Shown one piece after another: positions 8,968 through 19,900 of a stretch of DNA of 52,869 bases; the stretch's first letter is position 1; every line of letters starts with the position of its first letter. This stretch comes from a virus. Location of the stretch: IMG/VR virus record IMGVR_UViG_3300025127_000053, positions 1 through 52,869 of that record; one strand, 5' to 3'. Made by a program: the position numbers and the translations under genes. Under the pieces are notes generated by a model that was not told where the DNA came from, searched no databases, and saw nothing but the letters and a program-made list of their open reading frames with translations.

Positions 8968-10983
8968 ATGCCGTCCACAGTGTATAAGGGTGACCTGACA
9001 GAAATATCGTTCGGGCACGAGTCTGGACTCACTTTGAAATCCGATTATGACAATAATGGTAGCTTAGGTTCTGGTCTTCGTTTTCACTTTAAGATTCAGG
9101 CTGAAAGTGAAAGTGAAGATACTACTACCATAAGATTGCAGAAAGGAGCAACAGATACTCCAGTAGAGGGCGGTGTGATTGTCTACCCACTTGGGATGCT
9201 TGTTGGTTCAGAGCTTGTTTTCTCAGGTTTAGCAGGTAATTTCAACTCAAGAGACAATTTTTCTGAGGATGGTAGAAGGTACACGATAGTGTCAGACGCT
9301 CGTGGTGCAGACTATACTGATTTGAAAATCACACCTAAGATGCTGAGTGCCCAAGCTGATACTTGTACGACTGTGGATACTACTAACGGAACAATTCACA
9401 TCATGCCTTTCAAGACACCTACTTTAGACGTTGATTCTGTGTACCACGCTAATGCTAATGCATCGTCAGAATCAGTTCTCACTGACCAGTTTGCTGGTTT
9501 AATCAATACCATATCGTTACCTGAAACTAAAGTTGACCTTAAGAGAATGCATGTGGTTGGCTTAGGTAGGGACGTAGCAGTGCAAGTGCCCGGTAGATTC
9601 ACCAACGTAGGCGGGGCTTTTGAGACTGCTATGCACAATGCTAGGTGGCTCTACTACGCTTTGGGTCAAGAGGCCGTTCGTTTAGATGACCCACCACCCA
9701 CTACAACTTACAGTATAGCTGGTGCGGTAAATGTCGGTGCTAATTTTATACAATATGGTGGAAGCACTAGCGCTCCAACGCTTCCTAGCGGTGACACTGT
9801 TGCCGCTGGAGATTATGTTTTCATAAACGACACTGATACAGTAGCTCTACATCTACACAAGGATGTCGGCTCAAGTCCCGTGACATATGGTTCTTCAACT
9901 AGTATTGGACCGGAGGACCTAGTAACACAAGCTAGGAAATACGAAGTGAGGAGAATAGCGGCAATAAGGCACAATGGCTCCACTGGAACTCACTATATAT
10001 GGCTAGATGGTCCCTTGGATTTCTCGCATGCAGATAATACGACAATAGGATTCGCTGCATACGACAGCGCTACCACAAAAGCTCCGATAATGAGTACGGC
10101 AGAAAGCACCTTTGGGACTATCACTGACCCCGTAAACAGGGTTCTCTTTTCAAAATCAGAGGTTCCGTCCTTTGCTTTGGAGGTCAGTGTGAGGAGAAGG
10201 GACAATCAAGATGATGACGGTACTACAGGTGAAACTGTTGATGGTGGAGCTAGTGATGCGAAGCAACTCACTCGTGTCTTCCGTGGTTGTAAGGTCAAGG
10301 AATTCTCAATGACCGCTGATACAGATGCTGCCGTCAAGCTCAATTTAGGATTCGATGCAGCACTTTGCTATACGGACACTGGTAGGCTTGAGAGTAGCAA
10401 TAAGGGTGATAGGTACAATCCACATAGGATATTTGAGGATGTAGCCAATACTGAACTAGCTAGAAGAATAGCTGGTATAGGCAAGAGAACCCAGAAGCCC
10501 TTCATGTTCTACAATGGCATCATACAACTCGGCGGTGTAACTCTTGGACAAGTAGTGTCTTTCGATTTGAAGGGCAAAACCGGGGTAGCACAGCATTACA
10601 CCATATCTGGTAATAACATAGCCAATGCCGCTACGGACCAGATACCGTTTGGTGGTGCTAGAAATGCCAGTCTAGCCATAGAGGGCAAGACTGAGTACGA
10701 ACTAGATATGGAGATAATAGTCGATGACCCTACCTTGTACCATCAAATGAGAAGAGCTGTGGAGAGCTTTGATGATACCACTAAATTCGTTAGACTGTCC
10801 TTCACCAAGCAAGGGGCTGAAGCCTCCTCTGGTAGAGAAAGCATGGATATAGTGATGGATGACTACTTCATCACTGAGGCCCCTCTGCCGATACCTGATG
10901 ACAAAGGGCCACTTCGCTCAAAACTCAAGATTATGCCAAAGACACTGAGGGTCTTCACCCAAGACACAGTGTTTCACTATTAG
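8968..10983 (+). CDS. Major tail tube protein, enlarged
   Basis: 671 residues from ATG 8968; a GTG at 8956 is in frame but lies right after the preceding stop, and GAGGTGAG fits the ATG better. It opens with MPSTVYKGDLTEISFG and closes with a tube-like strand and loop set (GGARNASLAIEGKTEYELDM, then SMDIVMDDYFITEAP). A segment GGAFETAMHNARWLYYALGQ is of the kind seen in archaeal-virus and phage tube proteins. The family is usually 150-400 residues, so extra surface domains are present, probably within ~100-420. It directly precedes the chaperone genes, as tail tube genes do. Confidence 0.7.
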   Translation: MPSTVYKGDLTEISFGHESGLTLKSDYDNNGSLGSGLRFHFKIQAESESEDTTTIRLQKGATDTPVEGGVIVYPLGMLVGSELVFSGLAGNFNSRDNFSEDGRRYTIVSDARGADYTDLKITPKMLSAQADTCTTVDTTNGTIHIMPFKTPTLDVDSVYHANANASSESVLTDQFAGLINTISLPETKVDLKRMHVVGLGRDVAVQVPGRFTNVGGAFETAMHNARWLYYALGQEAVRLDDPPPTTTYSIAGAVNVGANFIQYGGSTSAPTLPSGDTVAAGDYVFINDTDTVALHLHKDVGSSPVTYGSSTSIGPEDLVTQARKYEVRRIAAIRHNGSTGTHYIWLDGPLDFSHADNTTIGFAAYDSATTKAPIMSTAESTFGTITDPVNRVLFSKSEVPSFALEVSVRRRDNQDDDGTTGETVDGGASDAKQLTRVFRGCKVKEFSMTADTDAAVKLNLGFDAALCYTDTGRLESSNKGDRYNPHRIFEDVANTELARRIAGIGKRTQKPFMFYNGIIQLGGVTLGQVVSFDLKGKTGVAQHYTISGNNIANAATDQIPFGGARNASLAIEGKTEYELDMEIIVDDPTLYHQMRRAVESFDDTTKFVRLSFTKQGAEASSGRESMDIVMDDYFITEAPLPIPDDKGPLRSKLKIMPKTLRVFTQDTVFHY

Positions 10984-10991
10984 GAGGAAAC

Positions 10992-11657
10992 ATGTTACCA
11001 AGAGCTGGAACCAGAAAATGGAAGTTCCGAAAGCTAGGTGCATCGGGTTATGTCGATTGGTTGAACGGTATACTAGGTAAGGAAGTCACTGTTGAAGGGC
11101 GTATGTCAAGAAAGCAGATTGACGAGCTAATGATAGATGTGATAGAAACTCCCCCTTGGGTAGAAGCCGCTTTAGACTCTCTTAAGAAAAAGGAAGTTGT
11201 CGAAGAGGTTGATGGTATCGAGCCCTCATCCGAAGACGAGAAAGAGGTTGTTGAAGAGATACACGAGGAGATACAGGAGGAGGAGATTGAAGAAGCTCCT
11301 TTGGAGGTTGTTGAGGAAGTAGCCCCTCCAGAGCCTGAGCCTGAGAAAGAAACAGTAATTATCTCAGTTGAGCAACCATTTGTTGCTGTAAAAGATTACA
11401 ATTCCATGACAGTACGTGAATTGCGCGAAGTGTGCAAAGAGCGTAACATCACCGTTAGAGGTACGAAGTCCGAGGTTGTCCTCAGACTCAACCGATACGA
11501 TGATGGTATCATGGAAAACGCCGCAACAGACGAAGCTGATGCCCCCTCGGAAGAGGCTGTAGATGCAGAGTCGGATGCCCCCTCGGAAGAGGCTGTAACC
11601 ACAGGTGATGAAAATGCAGATAGCAGACAAGGAGATATTATTGACGAAGAGGAATGA
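10992..11657 (+). CDS. Acidic tail-module protein with a SAP domain
   Basis: 221 residues. The basic N-terminus (LPRAGTRKWKFRKLG) is followed by a helical segment, a very acidic Glu/Val stretch (~70-115), a SAP-like helix-extended-helix at ~135-165 (MTVRELREVCKERNITVRG then KSEVVLRLNRY), and an acidic tail with two copies of DAPSEEAV. SAP domains commonly bind DNA, but in virion genes they also act as protein adaptors. It lies between the tube and chaperone genes, a position with no fixed function in tailed viruses. The TTG start of the chaperone lies inside its last 17 bases. It pairs in style with the gene at 3867. Confidence 0.65.
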   Translation: MLPRAGTRKWKFRKLGASGYVDWLNGILGKEVTVEGRMSRKQIDELMIDVIETPPWVEAALDSLKKKEVVEEVDGIEPSSEDEKEVVEEIHEEIQEEEIEEAPLEVVEEVAPPEPEPEKETVIISVEQPFVAVKDYNSMTVRELREVCKERNITVRGTKSEVVLRLNRYDDGIMENAATDEADAPSEEAVDAESDAPSEEAVTTGDENADSRQGDIIDEEE

Positions 11658-11979
11658 ACAAAAACACGTATTGAGCGCCAGTCGGGACAATCCTGACTTG
11701 AAAATGGAGGTGTGGACTCGTGATGTTACATTCCTCGACATGCAGAACGCCGCTCAAACCATGTTTAAGATGGAGAATGATGGTACGGCCAGCTTGGATT
11801 TGGAAGGGTACTGGAGGTACGCTTTCAGGCACTGGGTATTGAGGACCAACCCCTCAATGACACCAGATGAGTTAAGCGACGTAAATGCTTACATTGGTGA
11901 GCAATTATCTTCCATACTTCCCAAGCCCACTGAGCTGGCGGAGGCGATGCAAGGGGGTTTTACGAAAGCGAACAACTGA
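11641..11979 (+). CDS. Tail assembly chaperone, short (gpG-like) product
   Basis: 112 residues from TTG 11641, chosen because GGAG lies six bases upstream; GTG 11605 or ATG 11608 are in frame but lack such a site and would overlap the upstream gene more. The core reads MEVWTRDVTFLDMQNAAQ, then a helix YWRYAFRHWVL and MTPDELSDVNAY. The compact helical layout between the tail tube and tape measure genes is the hallmark of the lambda gpG/HK97 gp14 role: a chaperone that coats the tape measure during tail assembly and leaves the final virion. It ends soon after a GGGTTTT slippery site, which lets some ribosomes make the longer form. Confidence 0.7.
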   Translation: MTKRNEQKHVLSASRDNPDLKMEVWTRDVTFLDMQNAAQTMFKMENDGTASLDLEGYWRYAFRHWVLRTNPSMTPDELSDVNAYIGEQLSSILPKPTELAEAMQGGFTKANN

Positions 11980-12254
11980 GGATTCAGAGGTATCTGGAGC
12001 AGAAGAACTACACTGGTAAAGACGCATTGGTTCTTCAAAATCAGTTGTTCGCCTATTTCGTAGCGAAACATTATGGCATATCGATAGCAGAGGTTTTAGA
12101 AATGAGCATACCAGTCTTCCAGCAATCACTCACTTGGGCTCTTGCCATGCAGGACCGTGACAACAAAGAAAGAGCTAGACAAGCCTTGGAAAGCAAGACT
12201 GGTAACGAAACCATTACACTCGACTACTCCTTCCTAAACTCGGAGGAGTTCTGA
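11641..12254 (+). CDS. Tail assembly chaperone, long (gpGT-like) -1 frameshift product
   Basis: The -1 frame is open from before 11943 to the stop at 12252-12254 but has no ATG and no convincing ribosome site; the first possible start is a TTG at 12027. A -1 slip on GGGTTTT (11955-11961) would join residue 107 of the short protein to YESEQLRIQRYLEQKNYTGK, continuing for 97 codons and giving about 204 residues. The C-terminal part is helical (FAYFVAKHYGISIAEVLEMS), which fits the T domain that binds tail tube subunits. This follows the scheme known from lambda and many other tailed viruses. The frameshift itself is inferred from frame layout and the heptamer. Confidence 0.7.
11955..11961 (+). 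promoter_or_regulatory. Programmed -1 frameshift slippery heptamer GGGTTTT
   Basis: In the zero frame the heptamer reads G GGT TTT, an exact X XXY YYZ slippery site. It lies six codons before the zero-frame stop (11977-11979), where the -1 frame is open and runs on for 97 codons. Both tRNAs can re-pair after a -1 slip (GGT to GGG, TTT to TTT). I did not model a downstream stimulatory structure. Confidence 0.7.
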
Positions 12255-12823
12255 TGGTAGCGTTACTAACACTTAGAAACGCTCTTGTCGAAGTCAATAG
12301 ATTGACTCAAACAAGCAATCTTGGAGTCAGCGTCTTATCTGGTTTAGTCACTGGTATAGGCGGTGCATTTAGTGCTGCCTTCGGCATAGCCTCTGGTGCA
12401 GCAACTACTGCTTTTGACATCATAGCGGATTTGTATAACACACTCATAAAGCCCGTAGTCGATACACTTTCAAATCTGAGCATACCGACTTTCAATCTAG
12501 TAAACCCATTCACCATTCTAAGAAACGAGCTAGAAGATATCAAAACTCTTATTGACAATATCAAGGACTTTAGCCTCACCGATGTAGTGACCAATTTAGC
12601 TCCAGACTTCATAGCTTCCCCCGTGAAGGCGATTACCGCTGCTGGTGGAGCATATCAAACGGCATCCAATAATCCTAATTTTAGTTTTACCATAACACAG
12701 AATTTGAGCGGTATATCAGATAAAATGGATAAGAGGAAACTAGCTGGAGAAATAGCTAACGAGATGTCGAGGCAGTTCCAGAGAAGATTAGGTGTTTTAC
12801 CGGGTAGCGGGGGCTTGTTCTAA
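12254..12823 (+). CDS. Tape measure-like protein, unusually short
   Basis: 189 residues directly after the frameshifted chaperone pair, where the tape measure gene always lies. Residues ~20-60 are a Gly/Ala-rich hydrophobic segment (GLVTGIGGAFSAAFGIASGA) like the membrane-active part of tape measures. A long helical link follows. The C-terminus (DKMDKRKLAGEIANEMSRQFQRR) strongly resembles tape measure C-termini. Tape measure length sets tail length at about 0.15 nm per residue, so 189 residues would mean only ~28 nm. Either the tail is very short or another protein does the measuring. Start ATG overlaps the upstream stop by one base. Confidence 0.6.
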   Translation: MVALLTLRNALVEVNRLTQTSNLGVSVLSGLVTGIGGAFSAAFGIASGAATTAFDIIADLYNTLIKPVVDTLSNLSIPTFNLVNPFTILRNELEDIKTLIDNIKDFSLTDVVTNLAPDFIASPVKAITAAGGAYQTASNNPNFSFTITQNLSGISDKMDKRKLAGEIANEMSRQFQRRLGVLPGSGGLF

Positions 12824-13959
12824 TGGCTACTGGGACGCCAATCCGTTTGGTTCGTGAGGACGGCGGTTTGATATCCCTGAATGCCACTCAGATAGCACTG
12901 TCTACTGAAAGAGAATTTGGGCCGAACTCAATGCCCTTCGCTGGCAGTCAGCGCCTTGCCTTAGACTTGAACATAAACAAAGCCATAATCAGAATAGATG
13001 GTTTCTTTTCTGATGATACTCAAGCCACGGGAGCGGCCGCTGCTGAAGCTAAGATAAATTTTAATGTTAACACACAAAACCAAAGTTTCGTCTCATCTAA
13101 TAATCTAGGCGCTTGGTATTCTTCATTCGGTTCAACTACTAACAATATAACCTTACAAGCCACAGATGGAACAATTTCTACTATAACTCTTACAAAAGAC
13201 ACTGATGTTACTACTAATTACAATACGTCCACTAATGTATTAAAAATCAATACTACTAGCACTACTGCAACACAGTTAGCCACTGCTGTTAGTCAAGCCA
13301 TAAATGACCAGCACTCCTCATTCTACACAGCCTCACTCTACGATGCATTGGATAGGGATGGCAATTCACAAACTAACTCAGGTGTCTTGATTAAGCAAGT
13401 AACTAATGGAAAAGCTGGTAATAGCAAATCTACTCCTACATTTTCAAATTCAGGGTATAATTTCTATCCACCAAAAATAGAGAGTTTTTCAGGTGGTAGA
13501 GATGCTGAACAGAAGTCAGCAGGGGACAAGGCTCAGGACTTGTATTCCATAGTCAATAACAGTAGCAGAACGCTTAGGAAAGCAGCTTTTGACCGCTTAC
13601 CTGATTTCCTCTTTCTTCTTGGTCCACATGGTGTTACTCATGGTAGAGAGCTTATACCTGATTTTATTTCAGGTGGTTCTGGTAGCGATTACATAGTAGG
13701 AATACAAATTCCCTACAATAGCAAAATAGAAGCCGGTAATAATGAGTATACTGCCAAGAACTTCTTCATGCCCACTGGTTTCTATAATAAGAATGAGAAG
13801 GACTCCACGAACGCAAAACCCGCAGGAGTTGAGTTCGATGAGTCAAATGACTTCACGGGCATTCAAGGGGGCATCTCGTCTATGGACATAATATACGATG
13901 CTGGTGAGGCCATTTACAACTATACAATGACTTTCCTACCTGCTGATGCGATGCTGTGA
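12823..13959 (+). CDS. Distal tail / baseplate-type protein
   Basis: 378 residues following the tape measure gene (TAATG junction). The N-terminal part (GTPIRLVREDGGLISLNATQ, then LALDLNINKAIIRIDGFFSDD) has the beta layout of distal tail proteins. Residues ~75-210 are Thr/Asn-rich and look like an inserted beta domain. The C-terminal part includes FLFLLGPHGVTHGRELIPDF and ends in a strand GEAIYNYTMTFLPADAML. Distal tail proteins join the tube end to the hub and the receptor-binding parts; the next genes, a giant protein and a hub-like protein, agree with that. Family membership is inferred. Confidence 0.55.
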   Translation: MATGTPIRLVREDGGLISLNATQIALSTEREFGPNSMPFAGSQRLALDLNINKAIIRIDGFFSDDTQATGAAAAEAKINFNVNTQNQSFVSSNNLGAWYSSFGSTTNNITLQATDGTISTITLTKDTDVTTNYNTSTNVLKINTTSTTATQLATAVSQAINDQHSSFYTASLYDALDRDGNSQTNSGVLIKQVTNGKAGNSKSTPTFSNSGYNFYPPKIESFSGGRDAEQKSAGDKAQDLYSIVNNSSRTLRKAAFDRLPDFLFLLGPHGVTHGRELIPDFISGGSGSDYIVGIQIPYNSKIEAGNNEYTAKNFFMPTGFYNKNEKDSTNAKPAGVEFDESNDFTGIQGGISSMDIIYDAGEAIYNYTMTFLPADAML

Positions 13960-13963
13960 TTTT

Positions 13964-16900
13964 ATGACTGTACTGGGGAGAAGGAATCATGCGTTTTTCT
14001 TCGATGGTGTTAGCGATAGCATAGTAGTTCCACAAGGCGATTTCTCAAGCATCGGAAAAACTAATCCAGAGGGTCAAGAAGATATCAGGGGTCTTCTCAA
14101 TCCAGAGCCTAGAGGTGGTTCTGAGTCCATAACATCAGGGCTTTTCAACGAGGAGATTACAATCGAGACTTGGCTCATGCCAGACCAAGGAGGCACTGTC
14201 CTTGAGAAGAGTGGACAGTACAAGCTTTCAGTTGGCAAGATACAAGAAGCCGCTCCAGCTACTTTCACAATAGAACTGACCAATGGCGAGGCAGTCGAAT
14301 CTCACACAATCACAACCGGGAGTCACAATGGTACTAGGTACACTGGTGCGATATACCCATTGAGTGAGCAAAACGGTATGTTCGATACCAAGGACAGCGG
14401 CCTGAATAGAAATCACAGACCACTCCTAAATGTCGTAGCTACGTATCGTTCTGGTAGGATAGAGCTTTACGTCAATGGAGTTCTAATGGCTAGAAAAATT
14501 CTGAAGGACAAATCCTTGAAATTAGCAACTAGTAGTGAGAATCTCTACATTGGTGGCAAGGGTGGTGAGTACAGGGGAGTAATAGAAGCCATACACATAA
14601 CCAATGACTTCAATCCAGACTTTACTGCTAGAACTGCGCCATTAAGAAGAGCCTCCACCATGTTGCTCTATAGATTTGAGGAGCCTATAACGACGTATGA
14701 TGATGTCTACACACTTGCATCTTCGGCATCATCCGGTGCCACTAGTATTTCCATAAGCACAACTGAGGCTGCAGCATTAGCGACAAAACTCACAGGCTCA
14801 TCTGTCACAAGTGGCACTATCACCTTCACATCTTCACCATACACAAGTGGCAACTACAAGGTCCTGCAAAGCACATCATCCGGTGTTACCCAACACGATG
14901 TGGCTCATGTTCCATACAATCTACTTCTGAAGCCAGTCGGTGTAAATGACCTCACACAAGCACCTACTAGCCTCCCCCCTGAGAGAGTCAGACTACAGAG
15001 CATAAACGTAGGCACAGGCGCGTTGACGGTAGCTAGCATACATCTTGACTACAACACAGCTAGTAATGGACAAAGGGGCTTGCTTCATGACCACGCTAGT
15101 GGGGTTCAATTCGTTGTGATAGGGGCTGACCTTCTGTTAGACTCTGGTACAGGTAAACCGTACCAACCTCCTCACTATTCCTCAAAGGCCATTGATAGAA
15201 CTGGTCAGATGGTTATAGACGAAGGACCTTTGGGACAACATGGTTTTGTCTACTCCTCACAAATGGCGATTAGCACTGATTCACCGAACAATCCCTACGC
15301 AGTGACTTGGCCCACTACCATATCGACTGAGTTATCAATTGGTCATTCCGGGCGTCACACTCTCAATCATGTTGATGGTCACCACTATCTCAGGATGCTA
15401 CCAAAGCCAAATGAGGAAATAATAGACATGGAAATCAATGGTGTGGCTGATAAATACAAAGCGCTCTATGTTGACTCACAACAAGGTATAGCAGAGCAGT
15501 TGCCCGTAAACACAGAAGTAAGCATTCTAAGAAACGTAGGTCAGTTCACAGTCAATAGGGTGGTCAGTAGTACCACTGTGAACACAATCTACAACTCTCA
15601 TCAAAGCACTGGTAGTACGGCTAATGGAATGAGAAAACTCATAGCAATAGGTGGAACTAAGTTTGACTTCACTCCTTTTTTCCTAAAAGCACCAATACAT
15701 GACAAGGGTGCAACATTAGACTCGACTGTAAGAACTCATCATCTAAGACCAAGCAAGACCAGTAGGGTGGCAATCCTAAACGTACCAGCTCTCTCAGGTT
15801 CTGACTACAACATGTCCCCTTATGTTGAGATACACTACAACGCCATAGACTTGAGTGGCGCTAGCATGGCAACAGAAAACAATGTTGCTTGTCTAATGGT
15901 AGAGAAGACCGTACCAGCCGGGGACACAGCCATCGGCACTGGTGGAGCTGCTACTACTATCTATGATTTGATTGATGCTCAAATGGGGACTTTCACAGAC
16001 GCTACCTGTGATACCAATCACACTAGCGGTCTTAGTGATGGCTCAACCACCAGTGTAAGGCACATCACGATGGATAGCACTTCTTCCTTAGTAGTGGGAA
16101 TGGAGGTTTCAGGGACTGGCATACCTTCGGGCGCATTTGTAAGTGCTATCAATAACTCAACTGCGTTTACACTCAGTCAGGACACAACGGCCACTAACAC
16201 GAATACCACATTGACATTCACTAGAGTTGGTTTGACATTGCATGCACCCGGTGGCTACATAGACATTAACACTGATGATTTCGCACACAAGCAGGAGCTT
16301 TTGAACCCGCATTCCCTCTCAGGCGATAACAGTGAAGGCTTTGATGCCGATTTGACTCTAGACGAGTCGTTAACACCCGGTAGTGGTTATACTCCATATG
16401 CCTCTGATACCAACACAAACACCACACCCAGTGTGATAGAGGATTCCACCAGTAAGACCACTACACACGAGTCTTCATTCCACAAACTCTTCTTTGACCC
16501 TTTGCCATCAGAGAAGGACCTAGTTGATTTTTCTGATTTTCAGAGAATGGATGTCGTATCATCCGGCTCTAACGCTGGTGAACCAGACGTATTGGTTACT
16601 TCTTCTAACTCACCCATATACGAGTCCTTTGACATCATAGACAATGTGGAGATAAATACAGTTGACTCAAACATGAGATTGATAATACATCCAAGCGACA
16701 GGGCTAGAACCAACCAGTTGCACTACGCTCAGGATGCACTCAATACCAAGGGAACCCCAAATGAAGTGTCAATTCATTACATGATGTCCCGTGCTAAAGT
16801 GAAAGGTGTATTAGAGGAGGATAACGTAGAGGGTAGAAGCTACACCACTGTCGAATGTTGGGGCTTACAGAACAACATCGGTAGCAGAAACATCTCAGCA

Positions 16901-19900
16901 ATTAGCTCAGGTAGCCCTGACTCCAACGTGGTCAAGGAGATTGAGCCTAATGCTCCCGTTGTTTCTGTCACTCTTGGAGGGCCGGGTCAAGGGGGTGTTG
17001 ATACCAAACCCACTTTCACCAAGAGCCCCTTCAGTCACAAGCCCTTCTCAACTAGGAGGGCGTATGCTGTTGCCACAAAGCAATTTGAATACAATCACAT
17101 AAGTGGGGCTTTTATCATTACAGTGCAACCGCTTAATAATCAATCATCTGATATGAAGAGCTGGGGTACCTTTGGTTTTCCTAATTCTGGTAGGGTTTAC
17201 TTTGCTGATGGCAGTAGCGCCAAATACGACTCAAGAAGCTTGACTACATTCACTTTTTCCAATGCTACTGCTGGCAGTGGGGACTTCATCACATCTGATG
17301 GGAACGAGTTCACTGGTATTCTACCGTTGTTGAAAAACATAGGCGTGACAACTAATTCAGCCACTGGAGTTAGTGGTACGTTCGCTTTCAACGCCACTCT
17401 CTTCAGTGAGCCTGACTTTGGCGATGAGTCGATGATAGACAACGGCACAAACGTGAATGACAGAATGTTCCAGTCCCTCAGTGATATCTCACATGACTAT
17501 CAGCTTGGCACTCAGTACGCCAGCACTAGGGCACTTGTTGAGATACCATTCTTCTCAAACCAGTTCTTCGATAATCCAGACAGTGGCACATTCGTTGGAC
17601 CCGGCAATGCCTTCAAGATTCATCTCGACGCCACTCACACGGCACATACCTACAATCCCAGCCCTGTGGGTAGAAGACCGAAGGGTATCGAGCCAGCAGA
17701 CAGGGAGGCTAACTCGGCTTACTCAATCTCCATAGCTAAGGGCGAGCATGTGCCTTACAGTAGAATAGTGAAATGGGATTCTTCCAACAGAAGGATATAC
17801 GTTGAGGATGCATCGAAGTATCCAAACCCGCCGGATAACAGTGGTAGAACTGGTTCTTTCAAAAATCTGACATCAGTGCCAAGATACAGAAGGGCATTTT
17901 TGAGCAGTGGCGAATGGGTGGTTTATGAGAGCGTTGATACTTCTAACAACTATTTGACTGTACCAGCCAACTTGTCATATGTGTTTTCGACTAATTTCCT
18001 CAATGAACTCAGGCGCTCTGAAAGACTACCTCTGCTCGTTGGACTACACGATGACACAGCTACGGCAATGGCCTCAGATGTTTACACTCCGTCATCTGAC
18101 TTTGAGAATAGAGGTGAGTATTATTATGACCAAGCCAGCGCAATGACGCAGGGTGGGAATGTTGACTACGGACTCAGGCAGTACGTCAGCGCTGTTTCTT
18201 TCAAGAGTGGTCCCGAAACCAATCCGCATGCTCCTCGTGTTGAACCTAAGAGGGCAAAGGGAGAGATTGTTGGGATTAATGCCGAGAAGACCACAACTGA
18301 TGGAGGGAACACGTATGTTGTATCACTTTCTGAAGAGGACTTTGCTCGCTTTCCTAATCTTGGTAGCCGCAATTCTAATACAGCGAGCGGGGGTACAATA
18401 GGCAGTCTATTGTATGAAGCTGTAGTGGATGTGAATGGCACTGAATACAGGTTTCACTACTACGGCCATCTTGATGAAATATCTGGCACTAGTAGTAACA
18501 CTGCCATACCTAACTCAGCGATAGTCATAGCACATTACGAGAAGACGGGCAGTTACTTCACGCCTAGTGATTTGATTGGCTCTGAGGTTGTTCTCAAGCA
18601 GAGGACTAGGAGAATAATGTACGATGAGTACATAGCTGCTTACGCTGGTGGTTCTTTCACCAATAACATACCACCTGCTCTAAGCACTGTAGACCCTCTG
18701 TACAGGGAGCTTTTGAACAACATTTACTTCGGCGCTGTTTTTGACTCCTCGGTTTCAGGTGGCGGTGGCACTACACTAACAGTCACTGGGACGAACAGTG
18801 TGAACGACCTGTTTGATTTCAACGTGCGAAAGGACGACAAGATATTCTACAAGTATGCAGATGGTCTAGGTGATGTCAGAGTAGGATTCTTAGGAACCGT
18901 AACTGAGCATATAGCCGATACCAACGCACTCAAGTTTGAGATTGACACAACCAATCTTCATAGCACCGTAACAACTCAACTAGCCGCCGATGGTGGGGCT
19001 CAGATTGGGGTCTTAGTCAACGACTTCAAGGATGTTGATGCAGTCCTAAACGCTACTTGGTTGAATCCATATGCACCGGGCGGGCTAAGGGATGGCGACA
19101 CTATCTGGGCTAACATGTCTTACAATAATCCACATGCCGTTGAAGGACTCTTTGCCAAGAGCAGGGGTGTCTACAACGAGGGGGAGGTCTGGAGCGAGTT
19201 CAATGGCGGGGAGGGTACTTTAGCCGCTAGCAACCCCAGAGATAGCATACCGTTGGAGAACTTCCTGATAGGTGCCAATGCCCTTGAGACTGCCAGAAAC
19301 TACGCTCAACACGTCAATAGAACGATTGAGGAGAACTATGTGTCTCTTGGTCTATCAGCTTCTCTAGCACCCACTGTGGCATACGTAGACCCATATCTAG
19401 CCAACGAGGGACATGCTAGGGTCTTGCTCTATGATGTTGTACATGACAGGGAGTTCATTGCATTCCAAGACATTCACATGCAGGTTCAGTCATCGGCTGA
19501 TGCTACTCACATAGGTTGGAACAGGCATGTCGTACAGGGCAGTCCGGCTGCTTTGACGGATTTGGCTACTCACCTCCCAGCTACCAACGGTGCCGCTCCG
19601 TATGCTTGGACCACACAGATAGACGTAGCCAATGGTTTTCCTTCTCAAAACAGGTATATTCGCTCAACACAGCAATCCAAGTTCATAGAGAGCGCATATG
19701 CACATGACTTAGCCAACAAGCAGAGCGATGACCTCACAGGTCAGACTGTTTATTCTGACAATGCCACACAAAACAATTACTCCAGATTGTTTGGTAAAGC
19801 ACATGGCCATCACGTCCATGTAGGCTTCAGCATAAACGGACCTTTATCGAATCAATCCTATTCATTCAGCACTCCTCCTAGAACACAGGAAAGCGTAACT

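Noticed and set aside
12027-12254. Separate 75-residue gene starting at TTG 12027
   Set aside because: No ribosome site. The frame is open upstream into the chaperone gene with protein-like sequence, and a slippery heptamer is present, so a frameshift product explains it better.
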